Below are positions 35,101 through 48,498 of a DNA stretch of 64,000 nt, piece by piece; position 1 is the stretch's first letter, and the number at the start of each line of letters is the position of its first letter. Source of the stretch: Usnea hakonensis (taxonomy: Eukaryota; Ascomycota; Lecanoromycetes; Lecanorales; Parmeliaceae); the NCBI GenBank assembly GCA_013423325.1, contig BLJB01000158.1, positions 2,002 to 66,001 of the forward strand, given 5' to 3'. The notes below the pieces were generated by a model. That model was given only the letters and a program-made list of their open reading frames with translations. It was not told the DNA's origin and made no database searches. The translations under genes were made by a program, and so were the position numbers.

Positions 35101-38100
35101 CGCAATTGGAAATCGCTGTTTTGCTGATCGTGCTCTCATCGTAGCCCGTACACTTTTTTTGGAAGCTAGCGCTCCCTCTATTGCCATTTTGAATTGGCTA
35201 ATCAAGTGCTTGCTCGTGGTCGATTCAATAGTGTACCACCATCTGGGACGAAATATTGTCAGTATAACTCCATCGCGAAACTCCAGCGGCGAAATTATTT
35301 GTCCAGGCTTCGGATGCCTTCTTACAATTTTCATATATGACCAAATAGCATAAACGGAGAATGATGGGAAGTGGGAAAGAGTCCTTACCCTGGCATGTTT
35401 CCCAAACCACCCACTCTAGCACCAACACCGAGTGCCCCTTTCCGACCGAACTCCACAGCGACCAGTCCGAAAGGCTCATCGCGTGAAGGTATGAGAGCAA
35501 ACTCGGCGCCACTGAAGATGAATGGAGGGAGGGCAGTGAACTCCGGCTTAGAGAAAACTCGATCCGGATACAATTCCATTAGTCGGGCCAGCTTCAGGGC
35601 TGCGAATCTCCCATGTAGATCAATGACGGGTCCTATGCAGATGAGCTGTACATGTGAATGGTCTTCCAAGATAGCTGGAAACACGTCGGCAATGAGGTCG
35701 ACTCCCTTTTGGACCGACCAGCGGCCTACGAAAACAAACAGTTCCGCGTCAGAGTCTGTTGCCAGATTTGCCCATTCCTGAGCTTGACGTTTAAGTGCTC
35801 CTCTACCAGCTTCGAATGATTCATCCACGGTAATACTTTTGATATCTGGAAGCTGTTTGTCCCAGCCTTCGGTATCGGTGGGGTCCGGATTTGGCAGACT
35901 TCCAACCTTGCTAAGGCCCCACAGGATTGGATACCGTGCAAAGGACCGTTTCCCATACTTTTCAGACACGCCAGCAGCACCATATCCTTTCTGCCATACC
36001 CGTAGATAACTCGCACCCGCATGAAGAAGATTGAAGACCTCGCCAAATTGGACATAATCGCTGACGACTTCGGGCCTTAGGTTGTAGACTCTGCAGACTT
36101 CGTCAAACTCTGAAGGGGTTCGCACTGGCCATAAGCCCTGGAACTCGGCATTATGGAGAGATAGGCAGCACGGTATCACACGTGGAAGCAGGTATAGGGG
36201 CGCGACAGCACCGTGGTAGTCATTGATGTGGTAGAGATCTACAGGAAAACGATGCATAGCCTCCGCGATACACTGGTTCCAGGCTGAATAGTAAACAGCA
36301 CTATCAATGTCGTCCATTCGTGCCGGGTACGGATCTGCTTTGGTTTGGGTGCGAAAGACAGGGGCATCCAAAAGGACGTAGGTGATATTCCTCAGGTGGT
36401 GATATTGCACTTGTATAGTATACTCTTGCTCGAGGATGGTTATCGTCATTGGCTTTGCACGTTGATCCACAGGATAGTCTATCCCTTGTACACAGGGGAC
36501 AACCCAGATTAGATCTTGATGCTGGAGGTGCTTGCCCATCGTCTGAGCCATGACCCCCAGGCCGCCAATTTTGATCTTGATGTCCCAGTCATCGATGTCA
36601 TACTCCATGGTCGCGATCAATACTGTCTTCCTGTTCGCATTTACCATGACATTAGGCTGTTCATCGTCGGGTTTTTTGAAGAACGCTGAGGCGTTATTCG
36701 GTAGCTTCGAGAGATGACCTTGCATCTTCTCTTTCATTGCGACTGGAAGGATTCCTATTTTCTCCGATCTGCCGACCTCGTTGAGTTTCACATCGTAAAA
36801 CACCCACAGGTACGTCCACACGCCGAGACAACTCGTGAGAATAGGTATTGCAATGAGGAGGCAATATATTACGGCTTGCCTTGCTCGTGATCCGGTAGGT
36901 GTCACAGTGAAACGGAGGTCAGCGTCATTAACACCAACTTTGTAGGCAATATGCGGCGAAGGAGGATAGTCAGTGATTTCTACAACATTCTTGAGCAAAG
37001 ACACTGGAGATAGAAGGTCCAAAATTCCATCTCCGTCCACGTCTCCAAACGCTCGTGTGAGGTCAGGTTGGCCATCAGGATTTGAGCCCCAAACGTTAAC
37101 TTGGAAGTCATTTGGCCATTCTGTCATGAAGTCCCACTCCCAGATACCAGAATTGTTTTGAACCATCGTTTCAGATAGTCCGGAGTCATAGCCGTACTGG
37201 TTGAAGGCACCGTGCATGAAAAGGTGAGGGTACCTTCGAGGTTTGTCTTTGCTATCGGCAAGGTCACCTTGCTGTTGGTGGTTGCTCGAGCCAGTCTTTT
37301 GACTCCAGTATTCCACAGTAAGATGGTGGCCCACCCATGCTTGTGCTTTCGTTCCGGACCAAGGCTGCACATCAATCGTTGTGTTTCCCCCACTATACGG
37401 TAGCCAGTTGCTCCAGCTAGATTGCCAGTTTGTAGAGTAGCGGAACAGATCAGCACCAGCGGCCTTGTGCGATATGTAAAGAGTGCCATCAGTGTTCTTA
37501 AACAGCAAGGAATTGGAGTAATTCGCAGATCGCGTGAAGACCATGGGATTGTCGATCTGGCCAACACGTAGAAGAAAGTGATGGACAGCGTTGGTGGATG
37601 TGTTCCCCACCGCGGTGGAGGCGTTGGCTACATTGATTTGGTGCACCCCATCGGAAACATTCACCAAATTTCCGGCAATCATCCATACAGCCGGGATCTG
37701 AGAGGTCACGGTGCCTGTGTACTGGGACACTCTGGCAGTGCTGTCATTGACTAACTGGCAGGAGAAACTGCTATTATCAATCGTTGCGATCGACCCATCT
37801 TCGGTTGTAGAAGTGATGGTTATCGCGTTCTGCAGATTCGGGCAATCCATCTCATCTGAGAAGTATAATTCAACTGGGACAGTCTGATTAGAAAGGAGCC
37901 GGGCATCGTGCCCAGGATTGAACTTGGTGATGACAGGGGACGGCCGGAGCCACTGAGCAATAGGCACGTAGGCCTTAAAGCCATACGCATCCATAGTAAT
38001 TTCTTCGATGCAACCATTGACTTCTGTAGTGTTGTCCAATTCAAGGAACTCTGGGGTAGAACCTAATTTGACTTCGTCATACGGATAGAATAGATTTTTG

Positions 38101-40336
38101 ACCGTAGTACCATTGTCGTAGGGAGCTAGTAGACCCGTGGCATTGTTACTGCAGTCAAATAGATATGTAGTCTCAGTGCCTTCGTTGGAGAAGAGGAGCC
38201 ACACATCCTGAAGCTTTTGTCCTACAGTAGTGAAGTCCTGAAGATTTGGCCATCCTGAACGTCGGACTGACCAGAGACCCGTTTGCGTAGGTGTACCGAA
38301 AGACCCGGGCAAGTATATGGGATGAGTTTGGAGAGTAATAGATTCAAGGTAGAAACCGTCCGCGAGGACAGGGTATCTTTGTCGCATCTCGTACATACTC
38401 GTGATCAGATTCCGGATTGGATGTGAGGGGTCACGATGGTCAAAGCTATTCCAATCGTCCTTGCAGCCATTTGTATAATTTCCAGGCGGCCAGTTTGCAA
38501 ATTTTGCATTGCCCACAGTATAACATCCATGGTCCTGCCATGCTGTAGCCGAAGACATAGGTTGCCTGCCAAAGACGTAATTGCTTGCCGTATTGTCCAT
38601 GACATAGTAGGCTTGTTCTTCGCCCCACTCGAGTAGGGGGATTCCAGGCATCAGCAGGGTGGTAATGAAGTTGCCTAGAATCTGCCTTTGGGTGCCGTTA
38701 ATTATGGTCGGCCACCTGAAATTGTCCTGGTTTTGCGAACCATACATGTGCCTTGGGTCAAACTTGCCGGTGTTCGCATTGATCATATCATTTGTTTGAA
38801 CGAAAGTTTTCCAAGCCTCGATGAAATCTGTTGGTGACTCTCCTGTCGCATAGAGATTGCCATCCATGCCCAGAATCCTTAGTAGTGATCTGTAGGTCGA
38901 GTAATGGAAGCAAGCAGCGTCAAATGCATTCTGGCCAGCGTCACGGATGAAAAGCGAATCGTCTGCTGTCTCCGTCGTTAATTGGACAGCATGGTTGGTA
39001 TCGTTCACTACCATGCTTGGCTCTTTGCCACGGCCGAGGTAGACAGCTCCAAAGGCATTGCCGGAGACGATTTCGCCCTAAATTGAATGCTTAGCGACAA
39101 ATGTGCGATGAGCACAGGAAGTTAGAGAAACCAACTGGGATGAAGAAGTTGTCTTTCCCAAAAGAGGAAGCGCATTTGCGAATAGAGTTTGACCAATGTC
39201 CCGCGGCATCAACCGTGACTTGCTGGCCTTTGTCGATCCGAAAACCGTCAATGTCCAACACTAACGGTTTTATTGCATTAGCTTGTGATCTTCACGATTC
39301 CAGAAACAGCAACATACTAGCGATCTGAAGACAAGAAAGGTGCTCGATCTTTGATAGCACCGAAGGCTTCCATTCCCGCAATCGATCTTGGACCGACGCA
39401 AATTTGGAAATCTGTCGTTGCCATTCAGGATAGATGTCAAAGGCCGCGATGTCTCCGTATTGATCGAATTCGCTGTCACGGCAACCAACAAGATATTCAC
39501 TGCCATTGTTGGTGACTTGCTCCCCGTAATCATTGTACCAACGGGGATATTCGACGTCGCAAGTTTCCCTGGAATCAATTTCAATATAGGACTCCCAACG
39601 ACCATTTGAAGGTAGTGTTCTCACAGCTCAGTGTTGTCAAAGTCAAAATCGTGGTATCTCCTCGATGTCTTCCACAGTGCATTCCATTCTCCGTAATTGA
39701 GGGGTGTGGAGACGTTCAAGTTTCCCTCGAACCCTATCAAGTCTCCCAGCGTACCGAATGTGTTGTCGATCAAGACATACATTCCCCGAGCATGCATTGC
39801 GTCAATACATTGCCGCCAGACGTCGATCGTGGCAAAGTGAGCGTCTAGGAGGGTCAGGTCCAGCGGACTAAATGCATCCGAGCCCCAAGGAAAGTTGATC
39901 ATGGGACTTCCGGCGAAGTAAATGGCCTTGATCCCCATACCAGCCACGTAGTCTAGAGTATCTATAAGGCCTTGGATGTCTCCTCCATGCCTCAACTGGG
40001 TGCCCGTCAGATCATGTTCCCAAGCGGTACCATTGATGTTATCGTTGGAAGGGTCGCCGTTCACAAATCGATCGAGCATGAGGGTGTAGAAGGGGAATCT
40101 CCAATTGTCTGGTGAGGGAGTGTATGCTAACAAGGGTAAGCAGAGACGCAGCTCGAGGAAGTGTTGCGCTTACTGTGATTTTCCCACTGGCCCCAGTAGT
40201 CTGCCACGTCGGTCGCTGTTTGGTTCTGATTGATATTCCATAGCACTTGTTCTGGATCGTATTTAATGCATAGCGAAGCACCGATGAAAAGAGCTACCGA
40301 GATGGCCAACCCCCCCCTGCGAGACGCTTCAAACAT
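32192..40336 (-). CDS. AGS1: cell wall alpha-1,3-glucan synthase
   Basis: Plasma-membrane enzyme that makes wall alpha-1,3-glucan. Eight exons: 40174-40336, 39625-40126, 39318-39568, 39136-39260, 35389-39077, 33544-35242, 33169-33490 and 32192-33117, giving 2558 residues. In order: signal peptide, extracellular GH13 amylase-like domain (FRIDKG with the nucleophile Asp, FFIPGEI with the Glu), a linker, a transmembrane segment (AVIYCLLIAIPILTSCLGVW), a cytoplasmic GT5 synthase domain (KIGGLGVMAQ ... SRDEPFGLVAVEFG), a long Ser/Arg-rich linker, and a C-terminal multi-helix pore-like domain. The 51-base intron at 33118-33168 is in frame and stop-free; I removed it because FGSEG-SVPVATWAF then matches relatives. 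The Ser-rich linker makes it somewhat longer than common homologues (about 2400). Confidence 0.93.
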
Positions 40337-43300
40337 CTTGGCCTAGATAAGAGAGAAGGTGACACAAAGCTCACTCCGAATCGTCATTGGTGAGAATAGA
40401 ACTAGGGTGAGCACGATGAAGATGCATAAGTTTGGCAGAGGTTGGGAGGGGATATGGGAGAGGAGGGGGGAAGGGAATGATAAGGACGAGGGGAGAAATG
40501 GACAGCAGAGGGTTGGGAAACAGAGAGGAACAGTGTAATAGTATTGTCCATTTCACATATTAATATCCGAATTGCATGTACTATTGTAACCCCCCCCCTG
40601 TCCGCCACAAGGTGGCAGCAAATAGAGTTTACGGACAGGTACTAGTGGAAGAGAGAAGTGTTAGCTGAGTCTATTGATAAGTGACAAGAATGGGCCCAAC
40701 ACAAAGGTTTGGGAAAGATAAGTTTGTGCTTCGTTGGAATCGCCATGGGGAGTGACGTTTGAATGGATGCTGGCAGCTGGCAGCTGGTAAGTGGTGACTG
40801 CCAGGGGTATGACTTGCGCGGACGACTAGTCTGACTGTCTGACTACCTTAGTTGCGGGATCACTTTATTTTTTGCATCGAATATCCTAAATGAGAACGTT
40901 AAGATCGGATTTTCTCTTTTTCTCTCCGGTACCTCGCTACGGTTTGCCTGCAGTCGGCTAGGGAAGGTGTCCTGAAAGCTTAGCGTTTTACCCATTGTAC
41001 CGGAGCACGGAAGCTGAAGGTGCAGGATGCAGGATGCGTCATTGTGCATCAACGTTCCCAACGCTTTGTTTCGACCGCATAAAGTTGCCCAGAGGTACTG
41101 AAATTTCCCTCCGCTTCCCCAGGCACCTTCAGCCATGTACTTACGCAGGACCGCAGGATGCAGGTGTAGGCTTCCGGCAGAATATGGAGCCTTGAGCGCG
41201 TGAAGACGCTCGATCGACCAATGCAAAGCAAAGGCCCGGTATGTTTGATGCAGGTAGCCTTAACACATCCAGAAGGTCCCCATCGTTGGATGATAACGAG
41301 GCAGCTGTGGGGTAGTCAAGCCCTTCCAATTTGCTTACGCCTGACAAATCACGGTTCGGCTGTATTATTGATACACGAAAGGGAAAAGAGAGGGATCAAC
41401 AGTGGGGACGTTTAGGAAGCGGTGATAGGTTGATGAAGGGGGGGCATGGTCGATGGTCTGTGACACATCATTGATACCGAGAATAAAACCGAGGACTGAG
41501 GAAGAACACTAGTATGCAAGCGCTTAACCGCTTGGGGACAGCCTGTTCCAAAACCGTAGAATAGGACGATATCTGGAGTGGAATTTGAGGGTGTGATTTG
41601 TGTTTGGATAGCAAAGGATGCAAAAATAAAATGAGAGTTGAAATGGCAAGGATGATGATGATAGTACTTTCATGGGCTGGAAGGAGTAAAGGTGAGGATG
41701 AAAGAATAGCAGGTATTATTACGGTAATTTTAGTTGATCACCTATTACTTTACTGATTGGCCGACCGCCGGCCCGAGCTCCGCCTTCAGGCAGACCAAGG
41801 GACCTAGACATGCGACTAAGTATGCCGCTAAGATAGATCGCTCGCTAGGGTAGCTGTAGGCCCAAAAGGTTGGATTTAAGGAAGTTTAAGGTTGCCGGAT
41901 GGGGCGCTGACCGCTAAAAACTAACCTATTAACCTTGGGTCTTAACACATCTCAAACAAGGGCTTGACTCCTTCAAGAATTCTTCTTGTCAATCTTGCCA
42001 ATTGCCACGCAATAAATAATACCCTCCAATATTTCCGCACACCTATTTCTGTACAGAACTGGCTCTAGCTATCGATCAATAGATAGTTCTAGCCTTTCTT
42101 CTTGTCAATCATTCCCAACGGTCAGGCTATCGTCATATCATGGTAACATCATCACACCGTCATAATCACATCGTTACAACCTCTTCCCTGTTGCGGCCAA
42201 GGAAACCATGTCGATGGTACCTATTCTTGTCCTGCGACGACGCTGTTTTATTATAAGTCTCAGCGCTACCTGCCTTATCCATGACAGTTTTACCATTTCG
42301 CACGGGTGGCGCCGATCGCTTAGAAGAGCAGAGACAACAGAGACCAAGATAAGATCAAAACATCCAAAATCGAATCCATGCCCTCCCTGCACCTGCCTCG
42401 TGTACACCCTGCATACCTAAGTGGTTTAATGATAAAAGTGGGTCCTAAAGATACTTTTCCTACCTTTTACTTTCCCTCATCATTTTTACATACCTCTATA
42501 TCACATCTACATCATTCGCACAATAATGATAATTATGATAAGTGTGCTGAATGATACCCACAATCCAGAGCAGTAGTGCCATTTTTACAAGGTTGTTGCA
42601 TTGATCCTCCTTGCACCAATGGCATGTCCACGTATTTTCAGCATAAGTGTTGGCCAAGTATGAGCAACAGATCAGTCTCGCCAGTGCCATTGACTGTGGC
42701 TGGCTGAGACCACGATTGCTCCAACTTTCTTGTATTCTGGCTTCTAGACAAAGAGTCCATCATTGGTCCGATAGTATTGGAAAGCCATTTCTGACCCGTT
42801 GAGGAACACTTGATCCTCCACATGCCTGACCTGGCCTTGGAATGGCAATCCTCGGTACAGACTGGTCGAGCTTCGGTACTGATCGCGACATTTGAAATTC
42901 TCTTATCGACAAAGGATTTTAGGGCCAAGGCAAATCTTCCCTTAATCTGGGGATTCGGAAAATTTCCCTGCGTCAATGCACTGATGACTGGTAAAGGATG
43001 CTGGCCGGAAAATCTCGGATTTAAAAAATGCAGCTTGGGCGAACCCGAGGCTGTCCGGCAGCAAAGCTCATACTAACCTATTATGATATTGTGCGTAGTA
43101 TCTCAAAGTTGCTTCCGACATAGGAGACCACGTTCCGTTGATAATGATTTTAAAGGGCATCATGCAAGCAACGTATTCCCATTTCCAGGGATAATACTCA
43201 TCCACCGGTATTCAATCTAGTGGGGTTTTGTTTGGCAACAATGCTAGGTACCTTAGCTATCTACCTTATGCCGGCTTTCAGTAGTGGACAGGAACAGGAC

Positions 43301-43655
43301 CCGAATCGTCCGGGACGCCTCACACTAGTACTGTCTGACTGTCATCTCATCCCAGACTGACAAGTTTGACTTCATATTTAAAGCACAAAACTTAAAGCAC
43401 ATCACCTTCAAAGGAATTTATCTTATTACCATCAGCTAAGAAATGCTCATGTCATTTTCAATTCAAGACTCTGATTCTCGTCTATCAGTCCCTAATCTCC
43501 TTTTCCTTTAAGAATATTTCGTCGCCTAAGTTACATGACAACAGGGTATGTTCATAGAGCCGCAGAGCATTGTTACATATTCAATTTTGATGAGGTCTTA
43601 CCGTCCCTTCTGCAGGGTCGCTTCGAGGGCATGACACTGCAAGCTTGTAAATACA

Positions 43656-43665
43656 GGGGGGGGGG
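43656..43665. repeat. G10 homopolymer
   Basis: Ten consecutive G bases, then A and four more G, in the long non-coding interval upstream of RVS167. It is prone to sequencing length error. Confidence 0.9.
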
Positions 43666-44126
43666 AGGGGTTCCAAGGTTCTTCCTATGATATTCCGTAC
43701 TAGAGATTGCTGGTACTTTGTTGGTATTATCAGTATGCCTTACTTCCCTGATCTACTGTGAGGAGGCAAGCTTTTCGCTCCTCGTGGGTAGTCGGTAGGC
43801 TAGTAGTTCGATCTTGAAAGCCGGAAGGGTTCTGACAGATTCGTCGAGTTCTGCTTATTACTGGGCGAGATGTGAATTATCCCCTGACCAGTCCCTGACC
43901 AGTAAACTCAATTCTAGGTTGTGGTTTCAAGAGCCTGGTCCGTAATGTAAAGCCTGACAATAATCAATTCTCGTCGAGACAAAGTCCAGTGCAAAAGTGA
44001 TATTTTCCGGAGAGCCTTTCAATTCAATGTCAAAGCTTTTGGGTTCAGAGCGTACAAGACAGCTAAAAGAAGACGTTTCAGCTGTTTCAGCCCAATCTTT
44101 ATAAGCGCAACGCAATTGTCATTCAT

Positions 44127-44145
44127 CCAGTCAGTCAGTCAGTCC
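44127..44145. repeat. CAGT tetranucleotide repeat
   Basis: About four and a half tandem CAGT units, roughly 410 bp upstream of the RVS167 start codon. Confidence 0.8.
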
Positions 44146-44552
44146 TACCGGCAACAGCGTTACATATTTCTGTTACCTCTCTTCTCATCCAAGCTGAGGC
44201 TTTGAATTGTAGCCTGGCTGGGGCTCCAGGCGTCAAATGGCTCGCATCCGAGGAAGGCTCGGGCACCTCGGGCACCAACTTCGGGGCTCGGGTTCGGTTG
44301 TCGATCTGATAGGGCTGGCAAAATTACCTTAGCGGGCTCATGTGGGGTCGAAGGAGAAGCTGACAGCTCAGGAAATTCATGTTGTGTCAAACAGAATAAG
44401 GTAGGTAAATGGATGGTCAACGTCAACGTCAACGAATACATTCATTCTTTTGCGTCGTCTTTGATGCTTTCGAGAGCCCTCAATCAATGTCAAGATAGTG
44501 TCCTCAATCAAATAAGATAGAGACACGTCTTCCGACAGCCAAAGCCACCAAA

Positions 44553-46279
44553 ATGCAGAGCGTGCAAAGACGGTTTGGCAAATTCTTGCCAAGGACTGCA
44601 GATGAAACCCAAGTCGCTCTGCTGCTCAATGACTTCGATGAAGCTGATAAAATGCTCGCCAAGGTATAACCTCCTTGCTGAGAAGATTGAGATGTGAATG
44701 CTTAGACTCCTTCGTCAGATCATTGACGCGGCCAAAGCATGGAGAGACTCTTGGAGAGATATTCTGGGTACTCAGCAACGACTCGCCCACGGCTTCCAAA
44801 CCATGTATACTCCAATCATTGGAGCGGACGACAACTATGTGGGACACGAGCCCGTGGAAACGCCTCATCATATAACGGAGAGAACGATCAAATTTCACAC
44901 CTCTTATGACGAGCTCCGGACAGATCTACTTAATGAAGTGGCCATGGTCGATACACGAATCATCAAGCCTGCAACAGAAGCGAAAGATTGCATTCAGCCA
45001 ATGAAGAAGGTCATCAAGAAACGAGGGGATAAGAAGGTGGGCCCTTCTATCTAGCAATGGGTCTATGGAAGCGCTGATTTTCGCAGCTCGACTTTGAGAA
45101 ATATCAAAAGCGAGTCGAGACTGGCAGGAGCAAGACTAAGAGATCGGATCGGGATAATGCATCTCTCGAGAAGGCCGAGGTGGAGTTGGTCAGAGCAAAA
45201 GATGTATGTGGACAATTGGAGCATTTCCTACAGCTGGATTCGTCCTTCACTAATCCTTACACGCCTTGGATTCTCGGTCTCCATGACGATTTACGGAAGA
45301 GAAGATGCTTACTACGTCACAGGAATACCAAGTTGCAGATGATCATCTCAAGTCCAGTCTTCCGCCTGTCGTTACCGCCGCGTTCTCAATTCTCCCTCAT
45401 CTCCTCGCAGCCCAAATCATGACACAGCACACTCTCCTTGCTCAGTCCTACACTCTATTACATGATTTCTGCAATGACGAGAGCTTTCCAGACCCTCCGC
45501 CTTCCGCTAGTGCAATCATCTCCACTTGGGATGCAGACTTTCGGCCGGTCAAGCAAGAAGTTGAGAGCGTAGCTTGCATTGCAGGAGGAAAGACTGTACG
45601 GATGTCGATGAGAATTGAAGAGAAACCGCACGGATCAGTGACCGGCCTGAATATTCGCAATGGTATATCCTCTCAGCGCCATCCCAGTCAATCGCGCATA
45701 GAGGACAAGCCCAACAACTCCACGAGTGGTCTCAACCTGCGCAACGGCATCTCTGCCCAAAGACGACCTAGCGGTAATCAGTCTAAGGCGTTGGTGCCCC
45801 CTTCTCCAGCAATAAGTGCTTCGTCAGATCCACCTTCACCGGATTACAGAGAGACTTCCCGACCAAGGATATCATCTGTGCCTTCCCAAACCTCGCTGGG
45901 CTTAGCCACACCGAACTACGGCTCATCAGCTGTCACGAGTCCGTCACCTGGCGATCCGGCGATGCATGCTCCGGCTGGTCCTCGCGGAGACTACTTTAAC
46001 AGGGATCGGCTTCCCTCGAATTCCTCTACGCCCATGGCATTGATTGCTGCTGGAAAGAAGAAGCCGCCACCACCCCCTCCCAAAAGGATTGCTTCCGCAC
46101 AAGGAACGTGGGTGACAGCTCTGTATGAATTTGCAGGGCAAGGACATGGTGATTTGGTGTTTAGAGAAGGCGATCGGATAAAGGTCACCAAAAAGACGGA
46201 AAGCACTGATGACTGGTGGGAAGGCGAGCTCAATGGAGTCCGCGGGAGCTTTCCAGCGAATTATTGTCAGCGTGCATAG
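44553..46279 (+). CDS. RVS167: BAR-SH3 endocytic adaptor (Rvs167/Hob1 type)
   Basis: Bends membrane during endocytic vesicle scission and links to actin through its SH3 domain. Exons 44553-44663, 44719-45036, 45087-45203 and 45323-46279 give 500 residues. The N-BAR domain fills about residues 1-245 (MQSVQRRFGKFLPRTADE, then IIDAAKAWRDSW, and PPVVTAAFSILPHLLAAQIM). A Ser/Pro-rich middle contains a run of six Pro before the SH3 domain near residues 445-500 (ALYEFAGQGHGDLVFREGD...DWWEGEL...GSFPANYC). Intron 1 was closed at the AG of 44718, since the AG eight bases upstream of CTCCTTCG gives the wrong phase. Intron 3 is long (119 bp) but both ends are canonical. Vms1 follows 218 bp downstream in the same direction. 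Confidence 0.93.
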
Positions 46280-46497
46280 ATTGAGATCATCATATTCCAG
46301 CAGCATGACAACTACGATCGCGAGTTCAATAGGTATATAGTAGTATATTGTCCAAATTCTCAGATGAAAATGAATTGATGCCAAGAGGCTGATCATACCT
46401 AGCTTTATAAGGTACGGCAAGTTCTTAGACGCTAGAGTTAACATTTGATCTTATCGGTCAACACAATCTTCCTGGAATCCGGCAAAGTACAAGGAGA

Positions 46498-48498
46498 ATG
46501 TCTGACAACGCTGAAGACCTCCTGAGAAGACCTTTGTATGGTATGTAGTTAGATCCTGTCGGCTTACCAACACTGAACATACTATTAGTCTTTGGCCTGC
46601 CCCAGGAGCTACTCGTGACTCTCCACCTCAAAGACCTCACTATCTTACCTTCTCCGACCGATAAAGTACCGCAGGTCTCTAATAACTCGTCAGAACAAGG
46701 CTCAGAAATATCAGGTCCCGAGTTGGCAATCTCGACGACGTGTCAGCTCTGCAGGGCATCTTTTCCGAATGTGCAAGAGCAGCGCCTGCACGTCAAATCG
46801 GACTGGCACAACTACAACCTGAAGCAAAAGATCAGAGGTGCAGAGTGTGCGTCAGAAATTGAATTTGAAAAATTGGTCGATGACTTGGATGAGAGCATAT
46901 CTGGGTCTGGATCAGAATCCTCAGAGTCGGGAATTGATGGCGAAGGAGCAAAGGAGAGCACATTGAGTGCATTGCTGAAGAAGCAAGCTAAGCTTGGCCA
47001 TCCGCGGTTACAAGAGGAGTTCATTCCTATCAAGCGGCCAAGAGGCGCCGATAAACCCCCATTGATATGGTTCTCGTCACCTCTGATCCCCACCAATACC
47101 TCCTTAGGCATCTACAGAGCGCTCTTCACCGATACGGAACAAGAACATTCTGATGTGGTTAATGTTGTCCGCAAAAAGCAACTTCAGCCTGTCCCTGCCA
47201 AGCCTCCTCCTGCCGATGGCTCCAATGGAGTATCACTTCCCTCCACAATGACCAGTCCACAAATTTTCCTCTGCATGATTGGTGGTGGCCACTTTGCTGG
47301 CATGGTTGTATCGCTTGCCCCCAAGCTCGGAAAGCAATCTACAGGAATCGAACAGCGTCAAGCGCTCGTCATCGCTCACAAGACATTCCACCGTTATACG
47401 ACTCGCCGCAAGCAAGGCGGCGCCCAATCTGCCAACGACTCTGCTAATGGGGCTGCTCATTCTGCAGGCTCTTCTCTACGTCGATACAATGAAGTTGCGC
47501 TTGAGCAAGAGATCAGGGTGCTCCTAGCAGAATGGAGAGATCTCATTGGCGCCTCTCAGCTTCTCTTCGTCCGCGCAACTGGCAGCTCAAACCGGCGTAT
47601 ACTATTTGGGCCATATGATAACCAAATTCTACGGCAAAATGATCCAAGGAATCGTACCTTTCCCTTCAGTACGAGACGTGCTACACAAGCCGAGTTGATG
47701 CGTGCTTTTGTGGAACTTACTCGCGTCAAAATCAGCCAGATTGATGAAAATGCTATCGCAACGGCGGCAGCTGCAGCTGAACAATCAAAAGCTGACCGCG
47801 TGGCGTCCCAAGTAAAAGCCCCAGCTCTTCAAGCTAAGGCCAAGCCTTCCAGAGAAGAGGAAACAGCCAACCTTCACACTGCTCAGCTACAAGCTCTAAT
47901 CCGCCGCTGTAAAGCCCCGGCCCTCCTTTCCTATATCGTGACCAATTCGCTCTCTCCTGATTTCCTTTTCTATCCTCCTTCTACCCAAGCAAACCATCAT
48001 GCTCCTACGCCTTTGCATCTAGCTTCCTCTATCAACAGCTCAGCAGTTGTGCTAGCACTTCTGGTAAAGGCGGGATCAGATCCTTCGGTAGCCAACGAGG
48101 AAGGAAAACCGCCTTTTGATTTAGCCGGAGAGAGAGGGACTAGAGATGCTTTTAGAGTTGCGCGCAGCGAATTAGGAGAGGACAAATGGGACTGGCATGC
48201 AGCCCATATCCCTGGCCCATTGTCCAAAGCCGAAGCTGATCAGAGGGAAGAACGCGAGCGTGGGGAAGCTGGCAAAGCCGAGCTCGAAAGGCGGAAGGCC
48301 GAAGAAGACCGATTAAGAAATGAGATCACAGTGGCAGACAAGGGAACGAGCAAAGCTGGAAGAGGGCCAGTGTTCGTGGAAAAGACGGCTGAGGAGCGTC
48401 GGGAAGAAGACGGAAGAGGTATGACGCCTCAAATGCGCATGACGGTAGAGCGTGAGAGGAGAGCCAGGGCAGCGGAAGCGAGACTTGGAAGGAGATAA
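46498..48498 (+). CDS. VMS1: Vms1/ANKZF1 peptidyl-tRNA endonuclease of ribosome quality control
   Basis: Releases stalled nascent chains from 60S peptidyl-tRNA and recruits Cdc48 at ribosomes and mitochondria. Exons 46498-46540 and 46589-48498 (intron 48 bp) give 650 residues. A C2H2-like finger (CQLCRASFPNVQEQRLHVKSDWH) begins at residue 66. The eRF1-like VLRF domain carries GGHFAGMVVSL and the loop RRKQGGAQSAN; the Gln in GGAQ is about residue 294, the place of the catalytic Gln295 known in yeast Vms1. Then come ankyrin repeats (TPLHLASSINSSAVVLALLVKAGSDP) and a charged coiled coil ending in the Arg-rich ERERRARAAEARLGRR, which fits a Cdc48/VCP-interacting motif. All key residues are present, so it should be active. 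Confidence 0.94.

Larger units (their letters stand above)
40337..44552. other. 4.2-kb non-coding interval between AGS1 and RVS167 starts
   Basis: The two flanking genes diverge from this gap. Open frames are all short (112 codons or fewer), overlapping, and without similarity. It contains a run of ten G (43656-43665), CAGT repeats at 44127-44145, a doubled CTCGGGCACC near 44258-44275, and AGGTA/TACCT motifs around 43246-43270. Its length suggests a long regulatory region for the alpha-glucan synthase gene, or a gene-poor scar. I saw no tRNA, transposase or snoRNA signature. Confidence 0.45.

Noticed and set aside
42638..43076. Opposing 112- and 88-codon frames in the 4.2-kb gap
   Set aside because: They overlap each other on opposite strands and neither shows motifs or splice signals.
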